46,442 nucleotides of DNA, taken from positions 1 to 46,442 of the IMG/VR virus record IMGVR_UViG_3300037587_000064. The stretch is one strand, 5' to 3'. Source of the stretch: a virus. Made by a program: the position numbers and the translations under genes. How positions within the stretch are numbered: the first letter of the stretch is position 1; each line of letters opens with the position of its first letter. Of this stretch, positions 30,201-39,411 are shown in pieces. The notes under the pieces were generated by a model that searched no databases, was not told the origin of the DNA, and saw nothing but the letters and a program-made list of their open reading frames with translations.

Positions 30201-32286
30201 TTAGGGTGTACTGATACTCGAACACTTCGTCCACGTCATCAGTACGGTACACTACACGGAAACCTTCGTCACCAGTAGGTACGATGTCAGCAACCTTAAC
30301 TTCCTTGCCAGCATCCTTAGCTTCTTTAGTAATCTTCTGGAGTACCCGCTCTTGTATCTCTTTCTTACGTGTCTCAGTAAACTTCTGTAGAGCTACTGAG
30401 TCAGTCTCTGCGATCAGATCATCCAAAGGAGTACGGATCAGCTCACGTAGGTCAGCAGCGAAGTTATCGCTAAGACCGTAACGAAGAGGGTCATCAATGA
30501 TACGACCAGCTACACCAGAAAGCTTAGCAGCTACCAACACCTCCATAGCCTCAGGGGCCATAGTATCGCTCACATCGTCCGCATGCATCTTGACTGCCTG
30601 ACGTGCCTTAGGTGCCCGCTGCTGTGCTTGTGCGGCTTCCTGTGCCCTGTGTGCGATGGCTGATTGGATATGCTCAGACAGTGATGCAGGTACATGTCCA
30701 GACTCAAGCTGTCGGAGTTCCCCATCCAGTCGGTCAATCAACCGAGAGTCTGCAACTACACCTTCAGCATGCTTAATGCGTGCACGCACTACTGCCAGCT
30801 TCTGAACCTTTATATTGAGTTCATCAGAGAACAGTGTAATGTTATCCTGAGCAGCCTTGTTACTCTTAGTAGGCTTGGCACTCTTCATCTTCGCAAGGGT
30901 ACGACTAAGGATCTTGATATCTTTCTTAAGACGTTCTTCCCGACGAGGCAGGGTTACCAGCCGTTTGTTAGCACCACTACGTACAGCAACATTTCCCTGC
31001 TGTTCAATACGCAGAGCTTCGATACGCTTGGCCACTAAGACCTCTTGTATCTGCGATTTGTGTAGACGTACCATGCTTTCGGCGATAGTATCTACCGAAC
31101 CGATAATGATTGGGAGTTCAGCATTACGAAATGGGGATGCAGTATCAGCAGCATCCAGACGAGTAACTCCTAAGAACTTAGCAGCTTCGCCATCCATGCC
31201 AGCCAGGGTCATAGACTCGGCAGCAGCCTGTTCATTACGGATCTGCATCATACCGTGAGGTACTGAGTTCTGACGACCAGTATCTTTAATGATCTGGATC
31301 TCGGAAGGTACGTCAGGTTGTTGTGTAGGCTTTGCTCTCATGGAGGAAACATCAGCCACTGCGTCTGCCTTACCACGTGTCAGAAGCTTTCCTGCACCCT
31401 TAACCAAAGCACCTGCTGCCCAGATATCACCGGGAGCGAATGCAATGTTCAATGCAGTCAGGGTAGACTCAAGCATCAAGTCACCATACGCATCACGAGA
31501 GTGCATCATGGCTACTGCATCAGCAACCTTAAACACGTTGTGATCGTATGCTACTTTGATACGCTCGAAGATCTCTGGGAAGATAGCTGCCTGTTCATCA
31601 GGATCTAAGTCTTGATAGAACTGTACATCACGTGCTACTTCCTCAGCAGAGGCTACAGAAGAACCACCGCCAATCAAGTCAGCACGATCATGCCAAGTAT
31701 CAACAGCAAACATAGTAGTAAGGAAGTCACCGACCTTACCTACTGATCCAGTCTCATCAGCCCAATCAGCAACCATCTGGTTAGCTGCGTAAGCCTGAGT
31801 CTGGCGACGTACTGTAAAGTCATCAGCTGACTCATCAGCGTACAATTCTTTGATAGTCTTAGCACCAGCATCGAATTCAAGAGACTCTTGGATCTGTGCA
31901 TTGATCGCAGCTTCTCGATTAGATACCATGTCAACAACAATCTGACGGGCCTCAGGATCATCAGAGGATGCGTTCTTACGTACTAGGTCTAGCAAGTATT
32001 GATCTGTCTTGATGACGTACTGGTCACGTAGTCGAGCTTTCTCTTCTACAGGACTGAGTCCAGAACGGATAGCTTGGAAGTAATCCTTCTGTGATGTGGC
32101 TACGTCAGCACCGTCAATGCCATGACGCATCAACGATAGGTCACGCGCATCACGGAAGGTTAGATCTACAGACTGACGGCCTTGCTCAATGATGCCTTGC
32201 ATCTCTGTAACCACAGACACAGGATCTATCTGCGTAACATTGATGTCATCTGTTGCCAACTCGCTTGGCTGTATAACTTCTGCCAT
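27244..32286 (-). CDS. Giant internal virion / DNA ejection protein, 1680 aa
   Basis: The largest gene. AAGGAGAG lies upstream of ATG 32286. The product is mostly helical with charged coiled-coil stretches near 430-590. A beta-containing region lies at about 660-1010, and helical Gln/Ala-rich repeats follow to the end. Position between the small internal protein and the transglycosylase protein, and size, match the large ejection proteins of T7-like phages (gp15/gp16 class). It would leave the capsid and form the trans-envelope channel. I see no peptidase or transglycosylase motif in it. Confidence 0.8.
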   Translation of the reverse strand: MAEVIQPSELATDDINVTQIDPVSVVTEMQGIIEQGRQSVDLTFRDARDLSLMRHGIDGADVATSQKDYFQAIRSGLSPVEEKARLRDQYVIKTDQYLLDLVRKNASSDDPEARQIVVDMVSNREAAINAQIQESLEFDAGAKTIKELYADESADDFTVRRQTQAYAANQMVADWADETGSVGKVGDFLTTMFAVDTWHDRADLIGGGSSVASAEEVARDVQFYQDLDPDEQAAIFPEIFERIKVAYDHNVFKVADAVAMMHSRDAYGDLMLESTLTALNIAFAPGDIWAAGALVKGAGKLLTRGKADAVADVSSMRAKPTQQPDVPSEIQIIKDTGRQNSVPHGMMQIRNEQAAAESMTLAGMDGEAAKFLGVTRLDAADTASPFRNAELPIIIGSVDTIAESMVRLHKSQIQEVLVAKRIEALRIEQQGNVAVRSGANKRLVTLPRREERLKKDIKILSRTLAKMKSAKPTKSNKAAQDNITLFSDELNIKVQKLAVVRARIKHAEGVVADSRLIDRLDGELRQLESGHVPASLSEHIQSAIAHRAQEAAQAQQRAPKARQAVKMHADDVSDTMAPEAMEVLVAAKLSGVAGRIIDDPLRYGLSDNFAADLRELIRTPLDDLIAETDSVALQKFTETRKKEIQERVLQKITKEAKDAGKEVKVADIVPTGDEGFRVVYRTDDVDEVFEYQYTLSDTGIFEGAGLITDSLVNHMGNLLSPSTLFNDLGRFVNNLTFAGDQAAKIGKRLQDMHKSIHKGLSVNQKRELDSLLLTGDENGRVFSIDELEAGIVETKISLKPQDAATIKAYYQLRAFYDEMHDMRDFFVRKDLKFAGYQDVSYVDDAGETIRFLGRPIDNFRGQDLDDVRVVFTPGGETQYQDLASLRGNIQVWEDSGYKLVEMYEPHMKLAKGKETLVTKFALVADDFGAKVGDLPAKVLNFQPGYIPRVYRKGYSFVKDMRNPARPVTAFATETRADAEKFAAQLNGFADDTTVYVAKGDRELTSAERLVMDADSFGGLYTGARGRRELLVRTSEGGYRPQRVGNGEATARYMSNLASLMPVAEYRHTLMRQWANSVDYVAEKEGRLGLIDKTDFNSPIDLSPQKMAMMENAREYIKTQLKLQTDEEKFLNHTLKKMSDSLYSNDPSKAAELTRSMVRGMIDKDPVQQLKGFTFNMQLGMFNPRQLIMQAQNAVIAASVSPLHAPGAVADALAMRTLVMATDAQLPGLMKVAAKAVGRDVAELQEMVDMFRKTGLWDSIKQNADFDADVVNLGGNTLAKMREVASAGRIFFREGELMARLTSFNIARRRLGPKATPQEVFDEHLRLSMNMQSANAATWQKNWMGVPLQYMQVFTKFYESLIPGLLFNKGKWTRKEAASVLAGQVTVYGTVGIPVAEDAYAYLSEAFNLTPTQAREQYPWVEKSMSQGVFGFMSQMMGIEADFSSDLSLIGGTSGTNLAQVGKAIYQGVTTGGSDVDLVRALAGPSVSTIGKSVDSLRSMVSAAQVLAEDPSLEVLGTQVLSVVDSFAGITSTWSNARKAIFLHDVGMVSKQGNTIFSNSQFADINLQTTLARAMGFQTDIEASYWDLKDTNRTTRIRQKEDLSTMKNAHLDFMRNGDIRSYKAKLALLKLGKTPSEWKAMKDSVVEGLTGDSDFDRQSSSFLENYILSGGRERLHPATAR

Positions 32287-32299
32287 TGGTGTACTCTCC

Positions 32300-32779
32300 T
32301 TAGAGTTTGGCGATCAGATTACGACCTGCCTCTGTCTGACGGAACATGCCGAAAGACTTACCTGCAATTGTAAACCCTAGCTTAGAAGCTGCTAGGAAGT
32401 TGTTTCCTCTGGCCTGTAGTGAACTGGCCTGATCCAAGAAGGATGCACGTGCACCTGTTAGGGTGGTGCTTACATCTAGGAAGTTGAGGTTAGAGGCTAG
32501 GTTAGTGTTTAGTGCACCTTGAATACCCGCAAGAGATGAGCTTCCACTCATACCCTGTGCGGCTCCACGTGCTTGGTTAGATGCTACTGCAATACGTCGT
32601 TCACGAATAGCCTCACGACGTTGACGGGCAGATGTTATAGCTTGCTGTCTACGCTGTAGTGCTACTGCCGCTGATTGCGCTTCTGCTGCATCACTTGCAG
32701 CCTCCGCACCTTTGAATGCTCCGACAGCTCCAGCTACTGCTGCGCCTACGGAAATAGCTCCTGATATTGAAAATGCCAT
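32300..32779 (-). CDS. Small internal virion protein, gp14-like, 159 aa
   Basis: AGGACTATA precedes ATG 32779. A Gly/Ala-rich hydrophobic N-terminus (SISGAISVGAAVAGAVGAF) is followed by an Arg/Gln-rich helix (about 45-75) and an Ala/Ser/Leu-rich region. This is the usual look of the smallest ejection protein, equivalent to T7 gp14, thought to insert in the outer membrane. Its place directly before the giant protein supports this. Confidence 0.75.
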   Translation of the reverse strand: MAFSISGAISVGAAVAGAVGAFKGAEAASDAAEAQSAAVALQRRQQAITSARQRREAIRERRIAVASNQARGAAQGMSGSSSLAGIQGALNTNLASNLNFLDVSTTLTGARASFLDQASSLQARGNNFLAASKLGFTIAGKSFGMFRQTEAGRNLIAKL

Positions 32780-33531
32780 TATAGTCCTATGCCTCCGCCT
32801 GCTCCAACTTCACCACCACCACCGGAGTCTGTGTCACCACCTCCGAAGCCTCCCGGCCCTGTTTGAGATAGTCCTGATTGATCTCTGCTGTCTGTTGTTG
32901 CGGTACCTGGAGCAGATTGTCCAAGTCCCGATACATCACCCCTAGTATCCCCCCGACTTGTTCCGGGAGCAGACTGTCCGAGTCCTGCTCGCTCTGCGCT
33001 TTGTCGCGCACTCTGCCTTGCGGCAGCGGCAATCTCAGGGTTAATAGAAGGTTCATCAAACCCTCTTAAAGAGCTAGAAGAGAATCCTGCTTTAAGTCCC
33101 GTCGGTGTATTGACAGAGAAAGAGCCTAACGGGCCTTGCCTTACAGACCCCACAGGCGCTCCAAACTGAGCGGCTGTACCTACAGCAAACTGGAAACCCA
33201 GAGATGCTAATGGGCTAGCTACGCCTAGAAGCCCTAGAGTAGTGTCAGCAGCAGCAGATATATCGAAGTCTGAGAGTGCAATCAGACCAACAGCAGCAGC
33301 GTTTACATCAGGATTTGCTCTTCCTGTTTGCCCGCTAACCTCGCCAAAGCCTGCTTCACCAACACCCGTACTGGGTCTAGAGGTGGGGGCTTCTGCGGTA
33401 TCTGGAATAGAGAATGCTTCTAAGACTTGTCGTCTAGCAGCGATCCTACGTCCACGCACAGTTTCTATATCGACCGCACGTGTCTGTGATTCTAATTGTT
33501 GTTGCCTGCTATGAAATATAGTGTGAGACAT
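32779..33531 (-). CDS. Gly/Ser-rich virion-associated protein with repeats, 250 aa
   Basis: The stop overlaps the next start. The N-terminal 40 residues are Arg/Gln-rich helix; residues 70-160 are Ala/Gly-rich and may be membrane active. The C-terminus contains repeats, GLGQSAPGT twice and GLSQTGPGG once, followed by a poly-Gly end. It lies between the tail nozzle and gp14-like genes, so an internal or tail-associated structural protein is likely. No family is recognised. Confidence 0.65.
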   Translation of the reverse strand: MSHTIFHSRQQQLESQTRAVDIETVRGRRIAARRQVLEAFSIPDTAEAPTSRPSTGVGEAGFGEVSGQTGRANPDVNAAAVGLIALSDFDISAAADTTLGLLGVASPLASLGFQFAVGTAAQFGAPVGSVRQGPLGSFSVNTPTGLKAGFSSSSLRGFDEPSINPEIAAAARQSARQSAERAGLGQSAPGTSRGDTRGDVSGLGQSAPGTATTDSRDQSGLSQTGPGGFGGGDTDSGGGGEVGAGGGIGL

Positions 33532-35744
33532 TATACCACCGTATTCCCGTCAGCTGCTAAACCCCAGCCGAATAAGTAGCAATCTTTACCGGGAGTAGTA
33601 CTGAAACGTAATGAGAGTGCTCGTCCTGAACCACGAAGCTTAGTCTTGGTAGTGATTACTTCTTGACCATAGTCAAACGTATCACCAACACCTGACGAAA
33701 TATAGCTACGTGTCAGCCTATAAGCCTCAAAGGTATTCCCAAACTTGCCTGAGTTAGCACTATCAGAGAAGTCCCAACGTGCCTGTACAGTACATGAGCT
33801 GGGGTTAAGGGGTTGCAATTCCCCACTACCGTCTAGGAAGAACCCAGTCTCGGTGCGTAAAAGGTGAGCTGTAAAGTAAGATACCTGTTTATCTCGTTGG
33901 GTATCTCCAAGCAGTTCTTCACCAGTCAGCATAAACGCAGGAGCATCAACACCTGTAGAGTTGAATGTCTGCCAATCTAAGAAGTCAGGATCTCGAAAAG
34001 AACTTAGTGTGATCTTATCTGTAGTATTAGGAACTATAGTCACATACTTGATAGTGGTGTTACCACGAGACCTGACTTCTTCTGTAATGATTACATCTAC
34101 ACCTGAAGCCTGTACCTGTACACCTGACGCAACTACTGGTTCCTCTACGTCTTGGTTGATAAAGTCTGACGTCTGCAAATAACCACTAACATAAGGTCCG
34201 CTGGTTATCTCTCCGATGTCTAGGATATAGAAGGCTCCCAGCACAAAGTCTAGGATTAGTTCTTTGTTGTATGAATTTATACGTGATGAACCGTCATAGG
34301 TTTCATCATCATTAAACAGCCATTTCACTCTACGAGTAGGGCTGTCAAAAGTACCATTAGCAAACTTCTTAGTGATACTACTGAAGTCGCTGTACGTCTC
34401 TTGGATGGTGCGTTCTGTGATGTTCTGTGCTACTAGACGTCCTGAACGTGGATCAGGAACTAGCTGATAGATGCCGCCTTTAGCCCAGTAAAGTACTGTA
34501 CCGTCTACGTCTACTATACTACCTGCACCTTCTGCACCTACGTTAGTGATCTTACGTACGAAGAAGTTGTCAGCGACAAAGCTACCATCAGAACCTGAGA
34601 TAAGCCATACGCCATTCTCTGCGAACACTAGCAAAGAATCTTCCTTAGGGAGTAGCTTTATAATACCAGCAGCCTCAGGGATTTGGAGAGTGCCGCCATC
34701 GTTAGCTACTACCTCAGCAGTAAACTCAGATGAGGGATCGCCAGCCTGATAGCAGTGGCCAAGCTTATTGTTAGAGTCAATGATCTGACTAAAGAACACT
34801 GTACCTGAGAACTGAGGAGATGCTTTATCCCCGTCCATTAAGTTACCACGTACACCCGAATAGAAGATACGACCTGCATATGCAGCAGCAGTGGATATGT
34901 TGCCAGTCTCCCTATCCGATGGCAAACCTGTCAGCCCTGTAGCAGACTCACGTTCTGCACCACGGTTAAAGGCATCGATAATGAACCGACCTGAAGATGC
35001 TCGGGTAGTTCCGAACTCTTGCTTAACCATTAGAGCTGGATCGAAGTCATCACTAGAGTCTTTTCCTAAGAACCAGATATCAGCTAGTGAGGGGTATTCG
35101 CTTTGGCTAGTGAAGAAAGAACTAATCTTTTCATTCGTCCAGCCCTGATTACGGATATTGTATTGATGTACATCTGTGAGTGAAGTAGGACGATCATCTA
35201 CAGGAACATCTTCAAAGATACCCCACATATCACGAACTTCCATAGAGATGATCTGCTGTGTTACAGAGTCACCAGTCTGATCGTACTCCAAGAATATTGG
35301 ATTATCGATACCCTCCCCTACAATCACAAGCACTCCGTTAACTGCTGAGTAGCTAAACGGTAGGTCAACAAGGGTAGTCACAGTAATGGGAACACCGGCA
35401 TTCAGCAGGTTAGCAGACGGGCTGGCCTTGGTCATATCGAAGAAAAATAGTTTGCTCGATACTTGCACAACTCCGATGGATACTGTAGCGTCATTGCCTA
35501 CGTTATCCCAACGGAAGGATGTGATAGAGGCTGTGTCAACAACTGCTGTTGTAAACGTACTATCAACCAAAGCATTGCCAGATTCGTAGTCCATACCTAG
35601 TCTACGTTGACGAGACCCATCTTTGTTAAGTACAAAGTTTAGTTCGTCCTTACTAGCATTCTCTGGGAATGTTAATGGCCCGGCCTCAGTGACCAGACCT
35701 CGTATGAACGTATTACGTTCTACGTTAGTCCCTCGTCTCGCCAT
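33531..35744 (-). CDS. Tail tubular protein B (nozzle), gp12-like, 737 aa
   Basis: GAGGTAG precedes ATG 35744. The start RRGTNVERNTFIRGLVTEAGP (quoted: NVERNTFIRGLVTEAGPLT) with NEL-type sequence around residue 30 and a long beta-rich body is typical of the T7 gp12-like nozzle found in marine podoviruses. It would form the hexameric tail tip. Length is near T7 gp12 (794 aa). It overlaps the genes before and after by a few bases. Confidence 0.88.
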   Translation of the reverse strand: MARRGTNVERNTFIRGLVTEAGPLTFPENASKDELNFVLNKDGSRQRRLGMDYESGNALVDSTFTTAVVDTASITSFRWDNVGNDATVSIGVVQVSSKLFFFDMTKASPSANLLNAGVPITVTTLVDLPFSYSAVNGVLVIVGEGIDNPIFLEYDQTGDSVTQQIISMEVRDMWGIFEDVPVDDRPTSLTDVHQYNIRNQGWTNEKISSFFTSQSEYPSLADIWFLGKDSSDDFDPALMVKQEFGTTRASSGRFIIDAFNRGAERESATGLTGLPSDRETGNISTAAAYAGRIFYSGVRGNLMDGDKASPQFSGTVFFSQIIDSNNKLGHCYQAGDPSSEFTAEVVANDGGTLQIPEAAGIIKLLPKEDSLLVFAENGVWLISGSDGSFVADNFFVRKITNVGAEGAGSIVDVDGTVLYWAKGGIYQLVPDPRSGRLVAQNITERTIQETYSDFSSITKKFANGTFDSPTRRVKWLFNDDETYDGSSRINSYNKELILDFVLGAFYILDIGEITSGPYVSGYLQTSDFINQDVEEPVVASGVQVQASGVDVIITEEVRSRGNTTIKYVTIVPNTTDKITLSSFRDPDFLDWQTFNSTGVDAPAFMLTGEELLGDTQRDKQVSYFTAHLLRTETGFFLDGSGELQPLNPSSCTVQARWDFSDSANSGKFGNTFEAYRLTRSYISSGVGDTFDYGQEVITTKTKLRGSGRALSLRFSTTPGKDCYLFGWGLAADGNTVV

Positions 35745-35970
35745 CTAAAACTACCTCGATAGTATTCTTCTTTCGTCTGCTGGGATACTTGGCGTCTTGC
35801 CAAGCAGTAACTGCTTTCTTCAGGTCACTTAAGGATGTGTACAGTCCTGCGATCTCTTTGGATATCTCACCACCACCCTCCCACTTAGCATAATAGCATC
35901 CACGGTTGGGTACGGCTACAAGTCTTTTACTTACGGGTTTGTCGTCCGTAGTTCGGGAACTTAATTCCAC
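35725..35970 (-). CDS. Small conserved tail-region protein, GTG start, 81 aa
   Basis: GTG 35970 has GGAG 8-9 bases upstream and overlaps the adaptor gene by 44 bases. The product has NRGCYYAKWEGGGEISKEIA and a basic end (YPSRRKKNTIEV). Tight packing between adaptor and nozzle genes suggests a tail assembly role. Unknown family. Confidence 0.65.
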   Translation of the reverse strand: MELSSRTTDDKPVSKRLVAVPNRGCYYAKWEGGGEISKEIAGLYTSLSDLKKAVTAWQDAKYPSRRKKNTIEVVLDGETRD

Positions 35971-36685
35971 CGCTAACTCTCCATGCCTTACGACTCAGCC
36001 AGTTACGTTGGCGAGTAGCCTGTTGTTCTGATTTCTGATCCGGCATCTGTTTAAGACGCAAGAACGTAGCTGACTTGGCTTCTGCCAGTAATGCAGGGAA
36101 TGCTTCTGAAGGTAGGTCAGGCGTGAATGTATCAGCGTGTGTCCAATCCGGCTCACGGTATCCTGAAGACTGTACCTTGATTGACTGGAGCACTGAGTCA
36201 ACAGTATTGTCGTGTGAGTTAAACACAACGAAGTCATCATCAAAGGATGTCCAGAATTCTGGAGCAATGTCATTCTTGATGTTAAAGACCACACCACTGA
36301 AATCAGTTACCTGTGTTACATCAGTCTGGTCGGTCTTGTAAGCGTTAGTACGCACCAAGAACTCATCAGGATGTACAAACTCCATAGGTTCAAACTTATC
36401 GAATGTATCTGAAGTCTTACGGATATTGTACTTAATCCACTCCATCTCTTTAATAAGTTCTGGGAGTTTCATGTGTGTGGGTTTATCGGAATCAGTTGAT
36501 GAATCTAGAAAGAGAAGCCCACGTAGGTGTGGCCAATTCTTATTACCAATTAATTCAAAGTAAGCACTCTTAACAATCTGAGCTACCTGTAGGGAGTCAG
36601 GAGTATCACTGATACTATTGACATCATCCATGTTAGCATCGCTCATGATGTCCTGAACGATTTCAATCAATGTCATTTTAGCCAT
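35927..36685 (-). CDS. Tail tubular protein A (head-tail adaptor), gp11-like, 252 aa
   Basis: AAGGAG precedes ATG 36685. LIEIVQDIMSDANMDDVNSI at the N-terminus, IVKSAYFELIGNKNWPHLRG near 35-55 and the basic C-terminus are typical of the gp11-like adaptor that connects portal to nozzle. Length is somewhat above T7 gp11 (196 aa). Gene order, directly before the nozzle, agrees. Confidence 0.85.
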   Translation of the reverse strand: MAKMTLIEIVQDIMSDANMDDVNSISDTPDSLQVAQIVKSAYFELIGNKNWPHLRGLLFLDSSTDSDKPTHMKLPELIKEMEWIKYNIRKTSDTFDKFEPMEFVHPDEFLVRTNAYKTDQTDVTQVTDFSGVVFNIKNDIAPEFWTSFDDDFVVFNSHDNTVDSVLQSIKVQSSGYREPDWTHADTFTPDLPSEAFPALLAEAKSATFLRLKQMPDQKSEQQATRQRNWLSRKAWRVSGGIKFPNYGRQTRK

Positions 36686-36695
36686 TAGTAACTCC

Positions 36696-37310
36696 TTAAG
36701 ACGGCTTCAGTAAGATGCATGTAAATGAAGATACCCCGACAGTAGGGTCGTTGACCCCTGTCTGGTTAGCCACCATAGGTTGGATAGTATCGTTAGCTGC
36801 GAGTACCACGTACTCTGAGAAAGCTACGTTACCAATATCTGAGCTTGATGTCTGCCGTAGTGCGTGTGCGTGTGCGGTCTGTTCGACACCGTTAATACCA
36901 AAATTGAAACGGTATACGTTACCAGCACCACCGCCGCCGCCAGAGAAGGAGGCATTAAGGCTCACCTCATAGACACCCGCAGTAGGTACACGGAGTAGCT
37001 CGTTATTGCCTGTGTTCTCAAAAGCAACCGTATCTACAACTCCTTGTGTGTATAATACTCCGGGAGTTGTTAACGTAGCGCCTGAGAGATTTACCGCATT
37101 ACCATCCCCAACAGTGGGAGATGCAGTTGTAATTGTTGTTGCTAAAGTGTTGGTTGTAAAGTCCATATCGCCAAAGAGCGCACCAGCTTGGGCCGTCCAT
37201 GAGCCACCACCTACACCATCAGCAGTATATACTGTATCAGCAGCAGCAGCAGAAATACCCTTGGGTTCGTGAAGCTCTGCCTCTGGAAGCGTACTGTGTT
37301 CTGTGGCCAT
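36696..37310 (-). CDS. Structural protein with C1q-like jelly roll, paralogue 2, 204 aa
   Basis: I start at ATG 37310 because its N-terminus, MATEHSTL, aligns with the upstream paralogue; a GTG at 37319 would add three residues. The first 40 residues match the 37312-37884 product (MATEHSTLPEAELHEPKG). The C-terminal part has VPTAGVYEVSLNASFSGGG and FNFGINGVEQ, a C1q/TNF-like strand pattern. It probably decorates the head or tail. Start is 2 bases after the previous stop. Confidence 0.75.
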   Translation of the reverse strand: MATEHSTLPEAELHEPKGISAAAADTVYTADGVGGGSWTAQAGALFGDMDFTTNTLATTITTASPTVGDGNAVNLSGATLTTPGVLYTQGVVDTVAFENTGNNELLRVPTAGVYEVSLNASFSGGGGGAGNVYRFNFGINGVEQTAHAHALRQTSSSDIGNVAFSEYVVLAANDTIQPMVANQTGVNDPTVGVSSFTCILLKPS

Positions 37311-37311
37311 A

Positions 37312-37884
37312 TTACTCACCTACCTTATGTAGCAAGAATGAGGAGTCTTGTACGGTTAATCCGACTGTTTTATCTGAAACAATGTATAGGTCTACAGCAT
37401 CGTTATCGGAAAGGCGTACAATACCTGACGCAGCTAGATTATAAAAACTACCGGTATTAGCTAGAAAGTGACGAGGTCTCCGAGAAACTCCTGAAGCACC
37501 GTTGACTGCGAACTTAATTGCCACCTGAGTATTGATCGTATCAGAAGCAACGTTCATGTAAGCATCTACTAAGTAGAGGCCGCCACCATCAACAGGGATA
37601 GTTAGTTGGTTGGCTGCGAAAGTAATCTTGTCTAGCTCCCCTGCCATCCAGCCTGTGATCTGTATGTAGTCTGAGAAAGTATTCAATGTACTGTCTGTAG
37701 CTGCGGTCAGCGCTAAAGGAGTGGCATTATTTGTAATTGTCATGGCACCTGTAACTTCAGCTAATTGACGCCATACACCTGAACCGACACCGTTAGCTAC
37801 ATACACATCTCCAGATGCAGCAGTAGACACGCCTTTAGATTCGTGTAACTCTACCTCTGTGAGTGTGCTGTGTTCTGTGGCCAT
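37312..37884 (-). CDS. Structural protein with C1q-like jelly roll, paralogue 1, 190 aa
   Basis: AGGAGA precedes ATG 37884. The N-terminal linker MATEHSTLTEVELHESKG and DVYVANGVGSGVW are shared with the next gene, so the two arose by duplication. The C-terminal half has IPVDGGGLYLVDAYMNVASD and AIKFAVNG, again C1q-like. It follows the terminator at 37907, so it may be expressed less than capsid. A head fibre or receptor-binding decoration is likely. Confidence 0.75.
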   Translation of the reverse strand: MATEHSTLTEVELHESKGVSTAASGDVYVANGVGSGVWRQLAEVTGAMTITNNATPLALTAATDSTLNTFSDYIQITGWMAGELDKITFAANQLTIPVDGGGLYLVDAYMNVASDTINTQVAIKFAVNGASGVSRRPRHFLANTGSFYNLAASGIVRLSDNDAVDLYIVSDKTVGLTVQDSSFLLHKVGE

Positions 37885-37906
37885 AAGGCTCTCCTAAACT
37901 GTAGAG

Positions 37907-37930
37907 AAAAGAAAGGGGCCCGAAGGCCCC
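37907..37930 (-). terminator. Intrinsic terminator after the capsid genes
   Basis: Read on the - strand: GGGGCC, TTCG, GGCCCC, then TTTCTTTT. A 6-bp GC stem with a stable UUCG loop and a T-rich tail is a standard intrinsic terminator. It sits between the 37937 gene and the first C1q-like gene and would set a high level for capsid relative to tail genes. Confidence 0.85.
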
Positions 37931-37936
37931 AGTCGA

Positions 37937-38413
37937 TTAGATCTTCAAGTAGCGAATAACTACTTTCAGTTCACCAGCAGCAGTAACGGTAGGGGTAGTA
38001 CCATCCAGCTCAACTGCGATAATAGTATCAGCAGCCAGATCATCAGCGAAAGTACCAGCGCCAGTAGCGTTGTATATAGTGCCTAGAGCTTCGCCTTCGG
38101 CTTCACTCAGTTCGATCGCAAAGTTAGTACCTGCTGAAGTAGAAGTACCTACGTTGATAGTAGGAGTAGTTCCACCCAGTACGAATGCTTCGGTCACCTC
38201 AGCGATAGCTTCAATGAACTTAGAACCGGCAGGCAAAGTCTTGTTAGTGATGAAGGTAGTTCCGGTACCGAAATCTTTGCCACGGGCATAGACAACAGCT
38301 TCGTGCATAGCACCAGCATGTGGCAGTTCACCACCGCCCAGCAGGCCTTCTTGTGTATCGCGAGGGCCGTACTGGTTGTTAACACCCAGACCAGCAGTAT
38401 TTTCAATAGCCAT
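37937..38413 (-). CDS. Probable head-associated protein, 158 aa
   Basis: AAGGAATAAT precedes ATG 38413, 18 bases after the capsid gene. The product is beta-rich with Ala, Thr and Gly and no Cys; the middle resembles small jelly-roll decoration proteins (KFIEAIAEVTEAFVLGG). It ends in KVVIRYLKI. Placement between capsid and terminator suggests a capsid decoration or stabilising protein made in large amounts. Confidence 0.7.
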   Translation of the reverse strand: MAIENTAGLGVNNQYGPRDTQEGLLGGGELPHAGAMHEAVVYARGKDFGTGTTFITNKTLPAGSKFIEAIAEVTEAFVLGGTTPTINVGTSTSAGTNFAIELSEAEGEALGTIYNATGAGTFADDLAADTIIAVELDGTTPTVTAAGELKVVIRYLKI

Positions 38414-38431
38414 TATAATTATTCCTTATGA

Positions 38432-39406
38432 TTAAGCAGTAGCAACTGCGTCAGATACGATAACACCCAGAGTGTCTACACGCTGAACACCCATACCCCA
38501 ACGTGCGGATTGAGCGAACTCATCACGACGCTTGGAGATGTTACGCTCAGACTCAACACGTGGGGCACGACGCCATGCAACCATGCCGGGCTTAACACCG
38601 TCATCCGCAATACACATGAAGATGTTTGCAACACCAGCAGCAGTAATACTTAGGGTACCGTCAACTCCTGCACCGGCAGCCAGAGTAGGCAGGCGGTTAG
38701 AAGTCCAGATCTGCCAGCCATGAAGCATGGTGACAAATTGGTGTTCCATGTCAAAGCCATCTTTAACCAGAGTTTCAGACAGACCACCAAGAGCACCACC
38801 GTTGTTCAGGTAAGTAGTCAGAGTAGAAGTCTTAGCAAAGGTAGCAGCTACAACTGGATCGACGATAGCGACACGACCAGACATTGGAACGTTAGCTTTG
38901 TCGAAAGCCAGACGCATGTTGATCAAGTCAACTTCAAGCATCTGCTCGTTGCCGCCAGTAGCACGGACACGGTGATTGAAACCGTTGATGGTATTCGGAT
39001 CATCATCAGTTTGACCGGCGTTCAGAGTGATCAAGAAGCGAGTCTCGAAGTGCTCTTGGATGGCGCGAGTAGCTTCCAGTCCACGTTGAGCAGTCAGAGC
39101 TTCGATCTGATTACCGTCTTCACGCATGTCATCAGTAACATACCAGCCATCACCGACATGGTCAGTCATTTGCAGGGTAACATTACCAGTTTCAATTGGG
39201 TTGAAAGTAATGTCTTCGTTCTCAGTAACTTCCTGAATAGTAGCCTTACCGATGGTCTTGATATTCAGGGTAGTACCCATACCAAAATCGGAAACGTTAC
39301 GGTAGAAGTTAGTAGGCAGCAAGCCATCTTTCAGAGTTTCCAGAATGAACTGGGAATACTGCTGAGCTTCGATGAACGCAGTATTAGTTTGAGTAGTAAT
39401 TGCCAT
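38432..39406 (-). CDS. Major capsid protein, HK97 fold, 324 aa
   Basis: Located directly after the scaffold gene. The pattern (AFIEAQQYSQFILETLKDGL at the start, IQEHFETRFLITLNAG near 115, MLEVDLINMRLAFDKANVP near 155, then GWQIWTSNRLP) is that of the coat proteins of SIO1-like podoviruses. Length is close to T7 gp10A (345 aa). The initiation signal is only AAGG some 11 bases upstream, weak for so abundant a protein. Confidence 0.9.
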   Translation of the reverse strand: MAITTQTNTAFIEAQQYSQFILETLKDGLLPTNFYRNVSDFGMGTTLNIKTIGKATIQEVTENEDITFNPIETGNVTLQMTDHVGDGWYVTDDMREDGNQIEALTAQRGLEATRAIQEHFETRFLITLNAGQTDDDPNTINGFNHRVRATGGNEQMLEVDLINMRLAFDKANVPMSGRVAIVDPVVAATFAKTSTLTTYLNNGGALGGLSETLVKDGFDMEHQFVTMLHGWQIWTSNRLPTLAAGAGVDGTLSITAAGVANIFMCIADDGVKPGMVAWRRAPRVESERNISKRRDEFAQSARWGMGVQRVDTLGVIVSDAVATA

Positions 39407-39411
39407 TAGGG

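Noticed and set aside
38720-39409. 229-residue + strand frame
   Set aside because: Antisense shadow of the capsid gene, without its own start signal.
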